The translations under genes and the position numbers were made by a program. This document shows positions 12,401-20,463 of a stretch of 64,000 bases of DNA, in pieces; positions within the stretch are counted from its first letter, which is position 1; each line of letters opens with the position of its first letter. The DNA comes from Ornithodoros turicata (Eukaryota; Arthropoda; Arachnida; Ixodida; Argasidae), in assembly GCF_037126465.1 (NCBI RefSeq), contig NC_088202.1:90101629-90165628 (forward strand). Direction: 5' to 3'. The notes under the pieces are model-generated. The model worked only from the letters and a program-made list of their open reading frames with translations. It ran no database searches and was not told where the DNA came from.

Positions 12401-15400
12401 TCCCGCTATTCACAAGGTACCCCCGCTTCGTGTATTTAGACGGAGCGAACTCAGCATTCAGGTTGACATCTTCATCAAGCTGTTGCACACTTCTCTTTGT
12501 GTTTTGTATGTTGGACGCTCACACAAGAATTGTGTTCTTAACATCGGCAACAAACATCTGTTCTTCTGCCGAACACCGTGGCCGAACAGCAGTCTGAGCG
12601 ATTCCGCGTGCCGCCATCTATGGGGCACCCGAAAACTGCCGTGACAGGATGGACTTATTCCGAGGCTAATCCCTGATTGGCCACTTGCGCGTGTCGTCCC
12701 TGCCTCTTCCGTCGCCCAACCCTGAATTATCTATTCGCCTCGGACTTCGAGGGGAACGTCACGTTTCTATTGTTCGACGACGCTCTGGCTGCCGCTCGTC
12801 AGGACACTGGATAAATGCTGGAGAAACTTCGCCTCATGTGGTTGGCGCTTTAGCAAGAAAAATCACCAAAAAAAGTTAGATGCTGATTCTACCGTGCGGG
12901 TATGAAACAGGAGACCAAACACGTTTTTATGACTAGAAACATACAACACACTCTTCATTCGACTTCAGTGTCCGAAAGTTCCTTGTCGCTATCAACTGAC
13001 CACAGGTAATCATCCTCGCTGCCGTCCAGGGAGTTCAAAATTCCGCACTTTTTGAATGAACAGACCACCATCGACTGTGGGAGAGCTTTCCAGGCCCCAT
13101 GCACCCAGTCGATAAGTTCACCAAGTGTTGCCCTCTTCAGACATCCCGCAGGCATCAGTGAAAGCAATCAGTGAATGTTCGTCGAAAACAAGCCAGTCGT
13201 TGTAGGCAGCACACACATGGTCCTTCATTGGCTTGTTCAAGCACACATCGAGCGGCTGCAGCTGCGAGGTCATCCCTCCTGATAGAATCACCTTCCGCTT
13301 GAACGACGCTTTATAATGCCGTCTTCGCTGCATTGCGCAAACAAGTCATAAACTGGCAATGCCACGTGCGAAAATCCGTCACACATGACAGGGCGTCCGT
13401 AAAAAACACATGGAGTGGGCCACGTGACTCGTGATGTCAATGCCAGTGCGATCGGCCGCCTCATACCAAGTTTTTGTGTTTTTCTCACAACACGCCTCCA
13501 ATTGTAACGCGCATGCAATTTTGAGCACCAATTTCCCCGGAAAAAAGTGTGCGTTACAATCGTGCAAATACGGTACTTAGAAGGTTTGTGGGATCACAAC
13601 ACGATATGGAGAAAGCTGCGAAAGCTTTGGTGGCGTACGAACAATGCGTGACACCGCATCTTCTAGGCATGACTCAGACGCAAATAACTGGCTATTTCAC
13701 GCAAGAATAAAATGCTGTAGGTGCCCTTTTGTGTTGTATTTGTAGTTTTTGTCATGTTTCACGAAAAACTCTTCCGCATCGTAGCGGGAGTTATCGACGC
13801 TTATGTACAGCGCGCACCCTCGCGAAGGTCGCGATTCATGACCTTCAATTCAATACAAGAAATTGCGGTCCCCGTGAGTTTCGTTATATCGAGGTTCGAC
13901 TCTATATATATTAGAGGTGTTAGCTGAATGTTCTTTTAATCGAGTGTTAACGCACCTTGATGATTGCCCGATATATACCTTACCACATTTTATTTTATTA
14001 CCACATCAAATTCTTTGGTTGGTAGTTCAGTGCTGTGTCATGGTCTTTTTTGTGTATCGTCCTTGTCCTTCCCTGCACTGAGGGTGTTATCCTTTTAACT
14101 GTAGGTAGATAACATGCTCTGCCTTTTTGGGACACTTTTTACAATGTATAACGTGTGTGTAATACACTGGAAAATATGGTACATACTTCAGTGTGTGGGA
14201 GCCTATTCCCACTCTCGGGGGCAAAGCCCGTTCCTTCGACTCCCGTGGAAAGCGAGGCACAAATGCAGCTACAAGGTATACTCAACAACCACTGTTTTAA
14301 TGACTTACATCGTACAGCGTCTTTTCTTCTCCGCTTCCACGTCCACACTGACTACACAAACCCCTCGTCGTTCTCCTTTTACCCCCAAGTCTCTCACTTC
14401 CTCGTCGTCCCGCAACGTCCAAACTTCTTCCTCTACTTCGCCCCACACTTCCCCCACCGCAAAACGTCGAACCCAGTTTGACAACCGAAAACTTTAGAAT
14501 GTTTAGAGGTCGTCGTCATCGAACTCCAGGACCACGTCGTCCCCAGGGTTCGGTGGGGAGGAAGGCCTTAAGAGGTCGGGCCTGTGCCTCCTCAATGTCT
14601 CTAGCGCTGAGGCCACGTCCCTGCTGTTGGACTGTTGCCTAGCTCGGTGAAGCGGTCCTTGTCGATGTGTTCGACGGTGCAGCTCAGGGACTTGACACAG
14701 AGGACACAGAAGTCTCTTTTCCTCCGCAGTCAGCGGAATCGGGGGGTCATTGAGGTGTCGGTCTGTCAACAACAGACCTCTGAAAGGTTGAGGCACTTTC
14801 GCCGGGTCGTCGGTGCGAAGCGGGCGCGGTTGAGAGGTCCAGCGAGAGCGGGAGGCCCATGATACCGGTCTGCCTCCCGCTACGACGGTCCATGTAGCCA
14901 CTGACCGGTGAGTTGGTGGCTCGGATCGGCTCGGTACCTGAGGCCGGGCGGTAGATGAACTAGATCCTGGAGAGCGTCCAGGCCCGCGACTACGCTTTCT
15001 TTGGGGAGGCATGGCCGCTGCGAGAAGGAATAGGGGATGACGGTGAGAAAGCAATTTCCGACCGCGAGAACCTGAAAAGGCTCTCCCCCAGAAGGTTATA
15101 GTTGAAGACTGTGAAACAGAAATCACACTAAGAAAGACCAAGTATTCAAGAGCACTAGGATTTAGCGACTAGGATAGCGGCAGCTACATGCGCCGCCTGC
15201 GGGGACGCAAACTGTAGCGCCTGGAAGGTCCGGGAACAGGATCCTGGTCCAGGTCTAGAGGAGGAAGCTGACCGTCTGCTTCTTCACTCTCGGGGTCTCG
15301 GAGGTGGTAAGTCTTCAGGTCCGAGATATGTACTGGCCCCGTTTCTTCGCCCGTGTCACAACGACGAAGCCTGTAAGTGAGGCCGGAGGAGCACGCACTT

Positions 15401-18400
15401 ACCTCGAAGGGGCCATCCCACCTATCTGCGAGCGAAGCTGCAAAGCCACGTGACGCATCACTAAGCGGGTGAGTCCGTCGAAGGACAAGATCACCGACGC
15501 TGTAGGTGAGATTCCGTCGTCCACGGTTGTACTGGCGAGCCTGGTCCAACCTTGCGACGTCCAAGTTCTCCCGAGCCGTCCGAGCTGCGACGTCCAGTCG
15601 GCTCTGGAGGTCCTCAGCGTACCTTGAATAAGGAGGCTGGGTACTGCCATCCCAGAGGCCCAGGGCATTCTCTACTGGAAAAGGAGCCTCTCGTCCCAAG
15701 TTCAGGAACGCCGGGGTGAAGCCTGTAGATCTGTTGACCGTCGTCCGTGTAGCGAACGCCAGCTCAGTCAGGCGAAGATCCCAATCACGGTGGTGCTGAC
15801 TAGTAAAAGCAACCAACATCATCTTCAGGTTCCGATTAACACGTTCGGTAATATTAGCCTGAGGGTGATACGGGGAAGTCTTCTTGTGCTGAATGCCTAA
15901 GACAGCGCAAGAATCTGAGAACACCTTACTTGTAAAGTAGGTTGCGTTGTCAGTGATCAGCTGAGCGGGAAACCCGAACCGGCAAAAGGTGTCGAGTAGT
16001 CGTTCCCATACTCTTTGGGAAGTCGGCGTCCTGAGAGGAAACAGCTCAATCCACTTTGTGAAATGATCAGTAACCACAAACAGGTACTGGTTACCTCTAG
16101 GACTACGAGGAAAAGGTCCCATCACATCACAAGCAACTATCTGCCAGGGCCTATTGCTCTGAACCGGCTGTAAGCGCCCGGGGGGTAAACCACCACGAGG
16201 TTTTGCTCTCTGGCATATCGGACAAGTACGAACATACTTAGTTACGTCCTGCCTCATTCCTGGCCATGTCGCAACACGACATAACTTTTCATAAGTTTTC
16301 CTGCCACTGCTGTGACCTGCCAAGGCCGAGTCATGAAAGTAACGTATGAAAGACTTACGCAGCTTCCGTGGCACTACGACTCTGAATGGGGATGTACCGC
16401 CATCGTCATCCGCCTCGGGTATGTACCTGAACAGGATGCCATCCTCGCCCAGCAGATAGGAGTCGTGCCGTCCGTCAGACGTTCCGGTGTCTGCCGAGAC
16501 CTGCTCAGCTAACCATTGAGACACCCGCTGACAAAGGCCGTCCGCTCTCTGAGCGTGTAGGAGCTGCTCTCTGCTCACGACCGTCCATAGAGGATACACA
16601 GATGTTGTGGTCTGTGCATAATAGGGTCGTGATTGAAGCACTGCCATTCATGTCATTGCAAATGATGGCTCCCGCCAAAGTTCCCTTCAGAAACACTTGT
16701 TAGTACCGTAATTTCACGCATATAAGCCACACCGTAGATAAGCCGCAGTACCCGTTTTTAGGAACGTTTTGAAAATTTTGGGGCAGATAAGCCGCGGGCA
16801 ATACAACGCCACTGATTGTGCGACAAAGGAGACCATAGAGAAGGTCATAAACCCCGTGGTCCATACTCTGGGGTCGGCATGGTCTGCAACAAAGGAGGTC
16901 AGTTCTAGTGTTATACCAAGATCGGATTGTGCCCTTGTTGTGTGTTTTTCATGGATCGACAGGGTCAGTGGCCTTCCAGATGACATGAATCACTGTCACC
17001 GCTTTTGTTAAAGTTGCTTGGGGGAAGGCACCAGGAAGGACAGTCTACTCGAATATGGACGCGCCCCTGTTACGCATTGTTTATGCATTGGTAGGGCGGT
17101 GCTGTTCAGAGACAGTGTCGGTCTTTTCGTTAAAACTGGCGTATGGGGAAAATACCAGGAAAAAATAGTCATGAGATAAGCCGCAGAGCGCCCGTGAGAT
17201 AAAAAATCGCGCATAAGCCGCGGGTAATACGCGTAAAATTACGGTACTATAAAGTATGTCACCTCTCTTCACATTCCTTTCACAGGGAAATATGAAATGA
17301 CAGAGTGACAGTGGATCACCATGCCAGTCAGTGTATCAGTTCAGGACACGACACATCCCATGACCAGAATGAGACTCAGTTTATTCCAGGCAGGCTGGTT
17401 AAATAGTACAAGGGGGCGCTCCTGTGGCGGAGGTTGCCAACAGCAAGTACACATCTGATACAGTCAGTATCAGTATCATTTCTAAGCAGGGTCGGATCCA
17501 GGATTTTTCTGAGAGGGGGGTCCAGCCTTGGCAAGCATGGTAGATACACGATCTTGGTCAAATAAACACTATGTGAAGACAGTGTGTTTCCAGAACGTGT
17601 GTTTCCCGCGAAAATACAGGGAATTCTGCATGTGTTGTGGAATCTGAGGTTTGGTACAGAGTTTCGCAGAACAATGCCTCTTTGCAGATGACTGCAGTTT
17701 CGGGACCTGACATGGTCGGTCTGTAAAGGGCACGTTGCCGAACTGAGAGAAAACCTAATGTGCTTCCTCCATGCGTCTCGCAATGACAACATTGGTTGAT
17801 CTAGCACCGCGTTTCTACCACTTTCATTTTGTTCCCATCCATGACATCCCGATGTGCGTGTTTCTCACATCGGGCAGAATGGCTAAATGTTCCCACTTGG
17901 ATAACGAGGATGAGAGGCAGCAAGTTTGTCAATATGTCAATAAAGAATTCTATGAAGATGGGTGATTAGTCTTCTCCCATTACTGTGCAAAACAATTGAT
18001 CACCAGTGCAAGTCTACTATAGAATACCATGTCAGGAGCAGTAGCCATTGAACACTGAACACTGAAAAGGCGAAAGGGGAGTCTATGGCGTCCGGATCGG
18101 AACAGCAAAAGCAGCACTTCTGCATCGCACAAAGTAATAGATTTTTTCTGCATACACCTGTTCTGTCAACCTAGGTGTGAAACAATTTGCAGCAGAAAAT
18201 TGCAGAATCTCAGGGTCCCTACCGCCGAATCCAAGGTTTCCCACCACAGAAAAACCAGAGGAAAAAACATGCATGTCACACACACAAGACAGTTAGACTC
18301 GTGTCACACTTGTTACACATGTGGGTGAGTAGTGGTGTCTCGTTACTGACTTGCAATGTCTATTTCTGCTGGTTAAACAGTCTTAACATTTTTGTTATCT

Positions 18401-18491
18401 TCAGAACCCTGCAAGCATAGAAGAAGAACCTCCCCCTGCTTACAAAGAAGCTGTCGCACATCAGGGTACAGTTCTCCTTACAGAGACCAAG
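3477..18491 (+). CDS. Partial gene: PY-motif protein of unknown identity (two exons)
   Basis: Two exons with good splice borders join in phase. Exon 3477-3627 follows an acceptor ending 'acacag' and stops at a 'gtactg' donor. Exon 18405-18491 (29 codons) follows 'atcttcag' and stops at 'gtatga'. Together they encode a polar segment with two WW-binding PY-type motifs, LPSY at the end of the first exon and PPPAY in the second, separated by a short acidic run (IEEEPPPAY). An arginine triplet (IRRRGYAVPWG) near the start would fit a cytoplasmic juxtamembrane stretch, but no membrane segment is in view. PY motifs are known to recruit Nedd4-family E3 ligases; a role in trafficking is inference. Both the 5' and 3' parts of the gene are missing. 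The intron between the exons is about 14.8 kb and full of transposons. A phase-compatible 29-codon candidate follows at 19291-19377 but is weak. Confidence 0.55.
3786..4655. mobile_element. hAT-type MITE with 8-bp target duplication
   Basis: The element begins CAGGGATGGGCATAAATAC and ends with the inverted form (GTATTTAAATACTGCCCATCCCTG, of which the last 12 bases mirror the start). Identical 8-bp direct repeats CTCCACAT flank it at 3778-3785 and 4656-4663. An 8-bp duplication and CAG-type ends are characteristic of hAT elements. The subterminal regions are dense in TATTTAAATA-like motifs. No transposase frame is present, so it is a non-autonomous element of 870 bp sitting in the large intron of the PY-motif gene. 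Confidence 0.85.
4664..5305. other. Intronic stretch, no gene seen
   Basis: Both strands have frames of about 100 codons, but they lack splice borders, domains or homology I can recognise. Treated as intron of the PY-motif gene. Confidence 0.4.
5314..6210. mobile_element. hAT-type MITE, TAGGGGTG family, copy 1
   Basis: 897 bp with ends TAGGGGTGTGCGAAT and ATTCGCACACCCCTA. The flanks are CTTTAAAG (5306-5313) and CTTTAAGT (6211-6218), an imperfect 8-bp duplication. The terminal 80-100 bp are rich in TCGAATA repeats. It is closely similar along its length to 55870-56764. It carries a nearly perfect 27-bp palindrome at about 5944-5970 (acggagtaagaag, t, cttcttactccgt) that copy 2 lacks, and it lacks about 35 bp that copy 2 has. 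There is no transposase. Confidence 0.85.
6316..7562 (-). mobile_element. Pogo/Tigger-like DNA transposon, decayed
   Basis: The inverted ends are CAGTCGCTGACCGAT on the left and the mirrored CGTCGCCAACCGAT on the right, bordered by TA at 6314-6315 and 7563-7564, as expected for Tc1/mariner-superfamily elements. On the minus strand, 7167-7000 encodes the pogo DDE signature: FIDNCAAHG followed by LLPPDTTNVLQPMEQG. Downstream, 6964-6662 contains TIANSFRQAGF, and 6653-6387 contains an acidic run and a C-terminal tail ending IDSFF. Frames are broken between these blocks and an arginine-rich low-complexity segment (7290-7400) interrupts the N-terminal part, so the transposase is not functional. Confidence 0.75.
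6387..7167 (-). pseudogene. Pogo-type transposase remnant
   Basis: Fragments of a CENP-B/pogo-like transposase in several frames. They include the second catalytic aspartate context (FIDNCAAHG), the LLPPDTTNVLQPMEQG block that precedes the third catalytic residue in this family, a TIANSFRQAGF helix, and a serine/aspartate-rich tail. The family normally has an N-terminal helix-turn-helix, which I cannot find intact here. Confidence 0.65.
7724..8637 (-). pseudogene. Gypsy integrase remnant
   Basis: 8637-8130 includes the HHCC zinc domain (GHDHPLGGHNGLYKT, then CQTCQRIKPR). After a frameshift near 8110, the core shows SVEIIGPLP, where the first catalytic aspartate appears to be glutamate, then SSDNGKTF and GQTIERDN. 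The copy is truncated at 7724 with no C-terminal domain. Confidence 0.75.
8648..10626 (-). pseudogene. Gypsy pol remnant: protease, reverse transcriptase, RNase H
   Basis: The first frame (10626-9500) holds the protease motif ALLDTGSRISLFGD, a GRDFL flap region and the RT N-terminal blocks (VVVPNKSGGYRLAIDYRALN, then FTSLDLSRGF). A frameshift near 9500 moves the continuation to the next frame (9460-8648): MPFGLAGAPATFQ, the catalytic FLDDVLIY, the LGHIIS thumb and a RNase H-like segment ending in EWKCLAVVWALDRF. The RNase H segment carries ETHASGEG where family members usually have a D-A-S motif. Confidence 0.8.
10484..11182 (-). pseudogene. Gypsy gag remnant with zinc knuckles
   Basis: 11182-10766 is an open stretch of 138 codons with no clear capsid motif. 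10679-10491 encodes two CCHC knuckles, CLRCGGTGNIARFC and CYGCNRAGHVQAQC, typical of gypsy nucleocapsid. A frame change separates the two parts. Confidence 0.65.
12062..13573 (-). mobile_element. Pogo-like element nested in the outer element
   Basis: It starts CCGTGTTTGCACGATTGTAA and ends in the inverted form (gtgcgttacaatcgtgcaaa, then tacgg), with one mismatch over about 25 bp, and is flanked by TA at 12060-12061 and 13574-13575. The minus strand holds transposase remnants between 13518 and 12955: a TSQLQPLDVCLNKPMKDH block typical of jerky/pogo-type DDE transposases, then KRATLGELIDWVHGAW and VCSFKKCGILNSLDG with an acidic tail. Frames are broken. It inserted into the outer element after that element's arrival. 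Confidence 0.8.
12955..13518 (-). pseudogene. Jerky/pogo-like transposase C-terminal remnant
   Basis: Three overlapping minus-strand frames give successive parts of a DDE-superfamily transposase C-terminus. The conserved LQPLDVCLNKPMK block lies near 13240, and the VCSFKKCGI helix and an acidic C-terminus ending in SDTEVE lie near 13050-12958. At least one frameshift near 13140 breaks it. Confidence 0.65.
14503..15141 (-). CDS. Accessory ORF downstream of gypsy integrase, unknown function
   Basis: 212-codon frame starting 42 nt after the integrase stop, in the env position of the element. A second methionine at about residue 44 (MPPQRKRSRGPG) would give a basic, proline/serine-rich N-terminus. 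Around residues 140-165 is LLCPLCQVPELHRRTHRQ, a C-x2-C-x5-H-x3-H arrangement that could bind zinc. The last ten residues are very acidic (EFDDDDL). There is no signal peptide pattern, no furin site and no transmembrane segment, so it does not look like an envelope protein. A nucleic-acid-binding or chromatin-targeting role is a guess. A chance open frame in GC-rich DNA is the main alternative. Confidence 0.5.
   Translation of the reverse strand: MVFLSVISVSQSSTITFWGRAFSGSRGRKLLSHRHPLFLLAAAMPPQRKRSRGPGRSPGSSSSTARPQVPSRSEPPTHRSVATWTVVAGGRPVSWASRSRWTSQPRPLRTDDPAKVPQPFRGLLLTDRHLNDPPIPLTAEEKRLLCPLCQVPELHRRTHRQGPLHRARQQSNSRDVASALETLRRHRPDLLRPSSPPNPGDDVVLEFDDDDL
15184..16647 (-). CDS. Ty3/gypsy integrase (intact frame, 487 aa)
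   Basis: Uninterrupted frame for a retrotransposon integrase. Residues about 105-160 contain the HHCC zinc domain (HDSALAGHSSGRKTYEKL, then CPICQRAK). The DDE core has ACDVMGPFP, then LITDNATYF, then HPQANITERVNRN, so all three acidic residues are present with family-typical spacing. A C-terminal DRWDGPFEVSA segment matches the GPY/F module, and the tail is arginine-rich (SLRPRRRRM). It normally forms the C-terminal part of a gag-pol polyprotein; the upstream part is missing here, so the methionine at 16647 is only the first one left. It would act in the nucleus to join retrotransposon cDNA to the genome. Without RT this copy cannot move by itself. Confidence 0.85.
   Translation of the reverse strand: MAVLQSRPYYAQTTTSVYPLWTVVSREQLLHAQRADGLCQRVSQWLAEQVSADTGTSDGRHDSYLLGEDGILFRYIPEADDDGGTSPFRVVVPRKLRKSFIRYFHDSALAGHSSGRKTYEKLCRVATWPGMRQDVTKYVRTCPICQRAKPRGGLPPGRLQPVQSNRPWQIVACDVMGPFPRSPRGNQYLFVVTDHFTKWIELFPLRTPTSQRVWERLLDTFCRFGFPAQLITDNATYFTSKVFSDSCAVLGIQHKKTSPYHPQANITERVNRNLKMMLVAFTSQHHRDWDLRLTELAFATRTTVNRSTGFTPAFLNLGREAPFPVENALGLWDGSTQPPYSRYAEDLQSRLDVAARTARENLDVARLDQARQYNRGRRNLTYSVGDLVLRRTHPLSDASRGFAASLADRWDGPFEVSACSSGLTYRLRRCDTGEETGPVHISDLKTYHLRDPESEEADGQLPPLDLDQDPVPGPSRRYSLRPRRRRM
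16706..17244. mobile_element. TA-flanked MITE, CCGTAATTT ends
   Basis: The 539-bp element begins CCGTAATTTCACGCATATAA and ends with ttacgcgtattacccgcggc in inverted sense, bordered by TA on each side (16704-16705, 17245-17246). It has repeated 'ataagccgc' motifs near both ends. No transposase. The ends resemble those of the nested pogo-like element at 12062, so the two may be mobilised by related transposases. Confidence 0.75.
17247..18404. other. Intronic stretch, no gene seen
   Basis: Remainder of the large intron of the PY-motif gene. Around 17483-17530 is a 'gggtcggatccaggattttt' motif followed by a G run, like the end of a MITE, but no partner end was found. Otherwise nothing recognisable. 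Confidence 0.35.
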
Positions 18492-19821
18492 GTATGATCA
18501 TCAGTAGCCAGCGTCTTCCAGCTAAGGGAACCATCGAGTCTTCCTACTGTTCTACACTTCCATCTTGCCTTATCACCTGGAGCCCAATGTTGAACTTCTC
18601 GATATCCTGAAACTTTGCAGGCATTTGTCACATGCTGCCTGTGGCTCATGATATGGTAATATGCTTCACGATATCGAGCGACGTGCGTAACTTGCGTTAT
18701 ATACCACACACATGTTACAAGAGGGCAGCACCTAGCTACATATGGTGCTGTAATTTCTAAAGAGGAGGTCCTTGGTACCTCTACAGTGTCTTTTCTCTGG
18801 AAGGTAATGCATTTGTGTGTCACATAGGGCACATAGTAAATAAGGCATAGCATTCACAGCATAAACCATGACATTTGTGTGACACCCAACTTACCAAGTT
18901 AGACACAACATGGAAGCAGTGCCATACAGGCCATGTATGGGCATGAGCACCCTTGTGTAGCTCCTAGGGGACACCCTCAAGGACCCTTCTAATGAGGTTA
19001 CATTTGTTCGTGCATTTATATCGACCAACTGCGATCTCCTAAGCTCTGAAGCACAGGGTGTTGGAACACATTTAGGATAATGGTCCAGATTGAAGATGGA
19101 CCAAAATGCAACACAATTGCCACACTTTCCTGTGTAGTTGCATTGTGAATGAAATGCGTGTTTAGGGGTTTTAGTTGGGGGGGACAGGTTGTGCAGATGT
19201 CTTCCTCCTTGTACAGCAACACGATACACCAGCTTGTACCAGCGTGTACAGCGACACGATAGAAGCCATCTCACACTTTTTATATTTCAGTTTAGGAATC
19301 CCAAAATTATTATTGACATTAGAATGATTGACAGAGCAGAAGACACAGAGATATTTCAGCTGTTTATAAAATGCCTCGTATGTTTTACATTTTGCTACAA
19401 GCTTCCAAACGTATTACACTGCTGCTAATACTTGAGAAAAAGTTGGATTATTGATCACAGATTAGCTTGGATAAATGCTTGGAGAACAGGTTGCGAGAAA
19501 TGAATTGATGATCTTGTTGGGGGTTCCCAATATCCTTGGAAAAGGACTGCCTGGTACATTGCCGCAGGACGCAACCCCCCTACGAGTGTTTCTTGCGGAG
19601 ATGCTACACGCAGCCAATATGTGGCAATGTTCAGTAGCCAATGTTTGATACACCAGCACATCATCAACCTCGTACTAACTAGCTTCCCATCCGTGATAAC
19701 GGTACGATTCATTTTCATCAGATTGTGACAATTTTTTACGACGATTTTGGCGATTCATCAGAATTTGACAGCAATAGGAAGCACTACTTTTCTGATGACA
19801 ACCAGTAACTGAATCTCAAGC
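18492..19821. other. Region after the PY-motif exon; unresolved coding-like patches
   Basis: A possible 29-codon exon lies at 19291-19377 (acceptor atatttcag, donor gtatgt, phase 0 at both ends), but the encoded residues show no recognisable domain. 19500-19720 reads open on both strands and might be a relic of a transposase. Neither is strong enough to call. Confidence 0.25.
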
Positions 19822-19825
19822 TTAA

Positions 19826-20459
19826 AGGGGCACTAAAATGCAAAAACTACTTGCTCTCAAATGAAAGTCTGTGTTTCAATTCGTACAGTTCAAACAAAAT
19901 TAGTTCATACAATGCTACAATTTAGAAGAAAAACACAATGAAAACAGAGCCGTCTTTGGCGGCAGCGAATGGGACCCGCAGGTGGCAAAGATTGGCGGCA
20001 TCCAATGAGACAGCAGGAGAATCGCGCGCATACCTATCGTGGGCCGGTGGATTTGGAACGGGTCCGATCGTAGTGTTCCGTATATGCGCGGTGTGATGTG
20101 CACTGCTGCATTTTTCAATACCGATTCACTGAATTGTAGCCCACAGCAGTTCTCGCGAATGTCCCACTGACAACATTTACTTCATGTCCTTCGGACAGCG
20201 ACGCCAGTCGGCTTCGCAACGCGTACTATGTTTTCCACCGAGACTGCTGCATGGCGTGGCACGCGCAGCATGGACTAAAAACACCGATACAGGAGCTGAA
20301 GCTTCATTCACTGCTTAGTGCCGAAGCAAGAAAGATACCGGTATAATTTTGATTGTAGCTGGCGTAACGGAATTAAAGCTTTGAATTATGATAACTACGA
20401 AATTAACATAGTGCGTAACGTAATTTGAAGTAAACTTGTTTTTGCATTTTAGTGCGCCT
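19826..20459. mobile_element. TTAA-flanked MITE
   Basis: Inverted ends AGGGGCACTAAAATGCAAAA on the left and the mirrored AGGCGCACTAAAATGCAAAA on the right, one mismatch in about 22 bp, directly inside TTAA at 19822-19825 and 20460-20463. TTAA duplication is typical of piggyBac-type insertion. 634 bp with no transposase frame. Assignment to piggyBac rests only on the TTAA. Confidence 0.75.
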
Positions 20460-20463
20460 TTAA

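Larger units (their letters stand above)
11513..13902 (+). mobile_element. Pogo/Tigger-like element (outer)
   Basis: The left end CAGTCAAACCTCGTTACAAC at 11513 and the right end ttatatcgaggttcgactc up to 13902 form Tigger-type inverted ends beside TA dinucleotides. On the plus strand, 11750-12056 keeps a transposase segment with an acidic patch (DEISLDDFLDGD), and 13604-13709 encodes a typical C-terminus (EKAAKALVAYEQ, then QTQITGYFTQE and stop). The middle is occupied by a second DNA transposon (12062-13573). The DDE core is not visible, so this copy cannot be autonomous. Confidence 0.75.
14503..16696 (-). mobile_element. Ty3/gypsy LTR retrotransposon copy 2, 3' part
   Basis: Only the 3' coding end remains: an intact integrase frame (16647-15184), then a separate 212-codon frame (15141-14503). 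Gag, protease, RT and RNase H are missing, because the copy stops at about 16696 beside a TA-flanked MITE (16706-17244). No clear LTR was recognised downstream. A purine-rich tract on the minus strand near 14450 (ggtgggggaag) could be the polypurine primer, which would put the LTR start just below it. The intact frames suggest it is younger than copy 1. Confidence 0.8.

Noticed and set aside
14114..14497. 127-codon plus-strand frame rich in Ser/Thr/Pro
   Set aside because: It lies opposite the 3' non-coding part of the gypsy element and its composition reflects a purine-rich tract on the other strand.
19291..19377. 29-codon candidate exon after the PY-motif exons
   Set aside because: Splice sites and phase fit, but the residues carry no recognisable motif and the surrounding DNA is repeat-like, so it is only mentioned.
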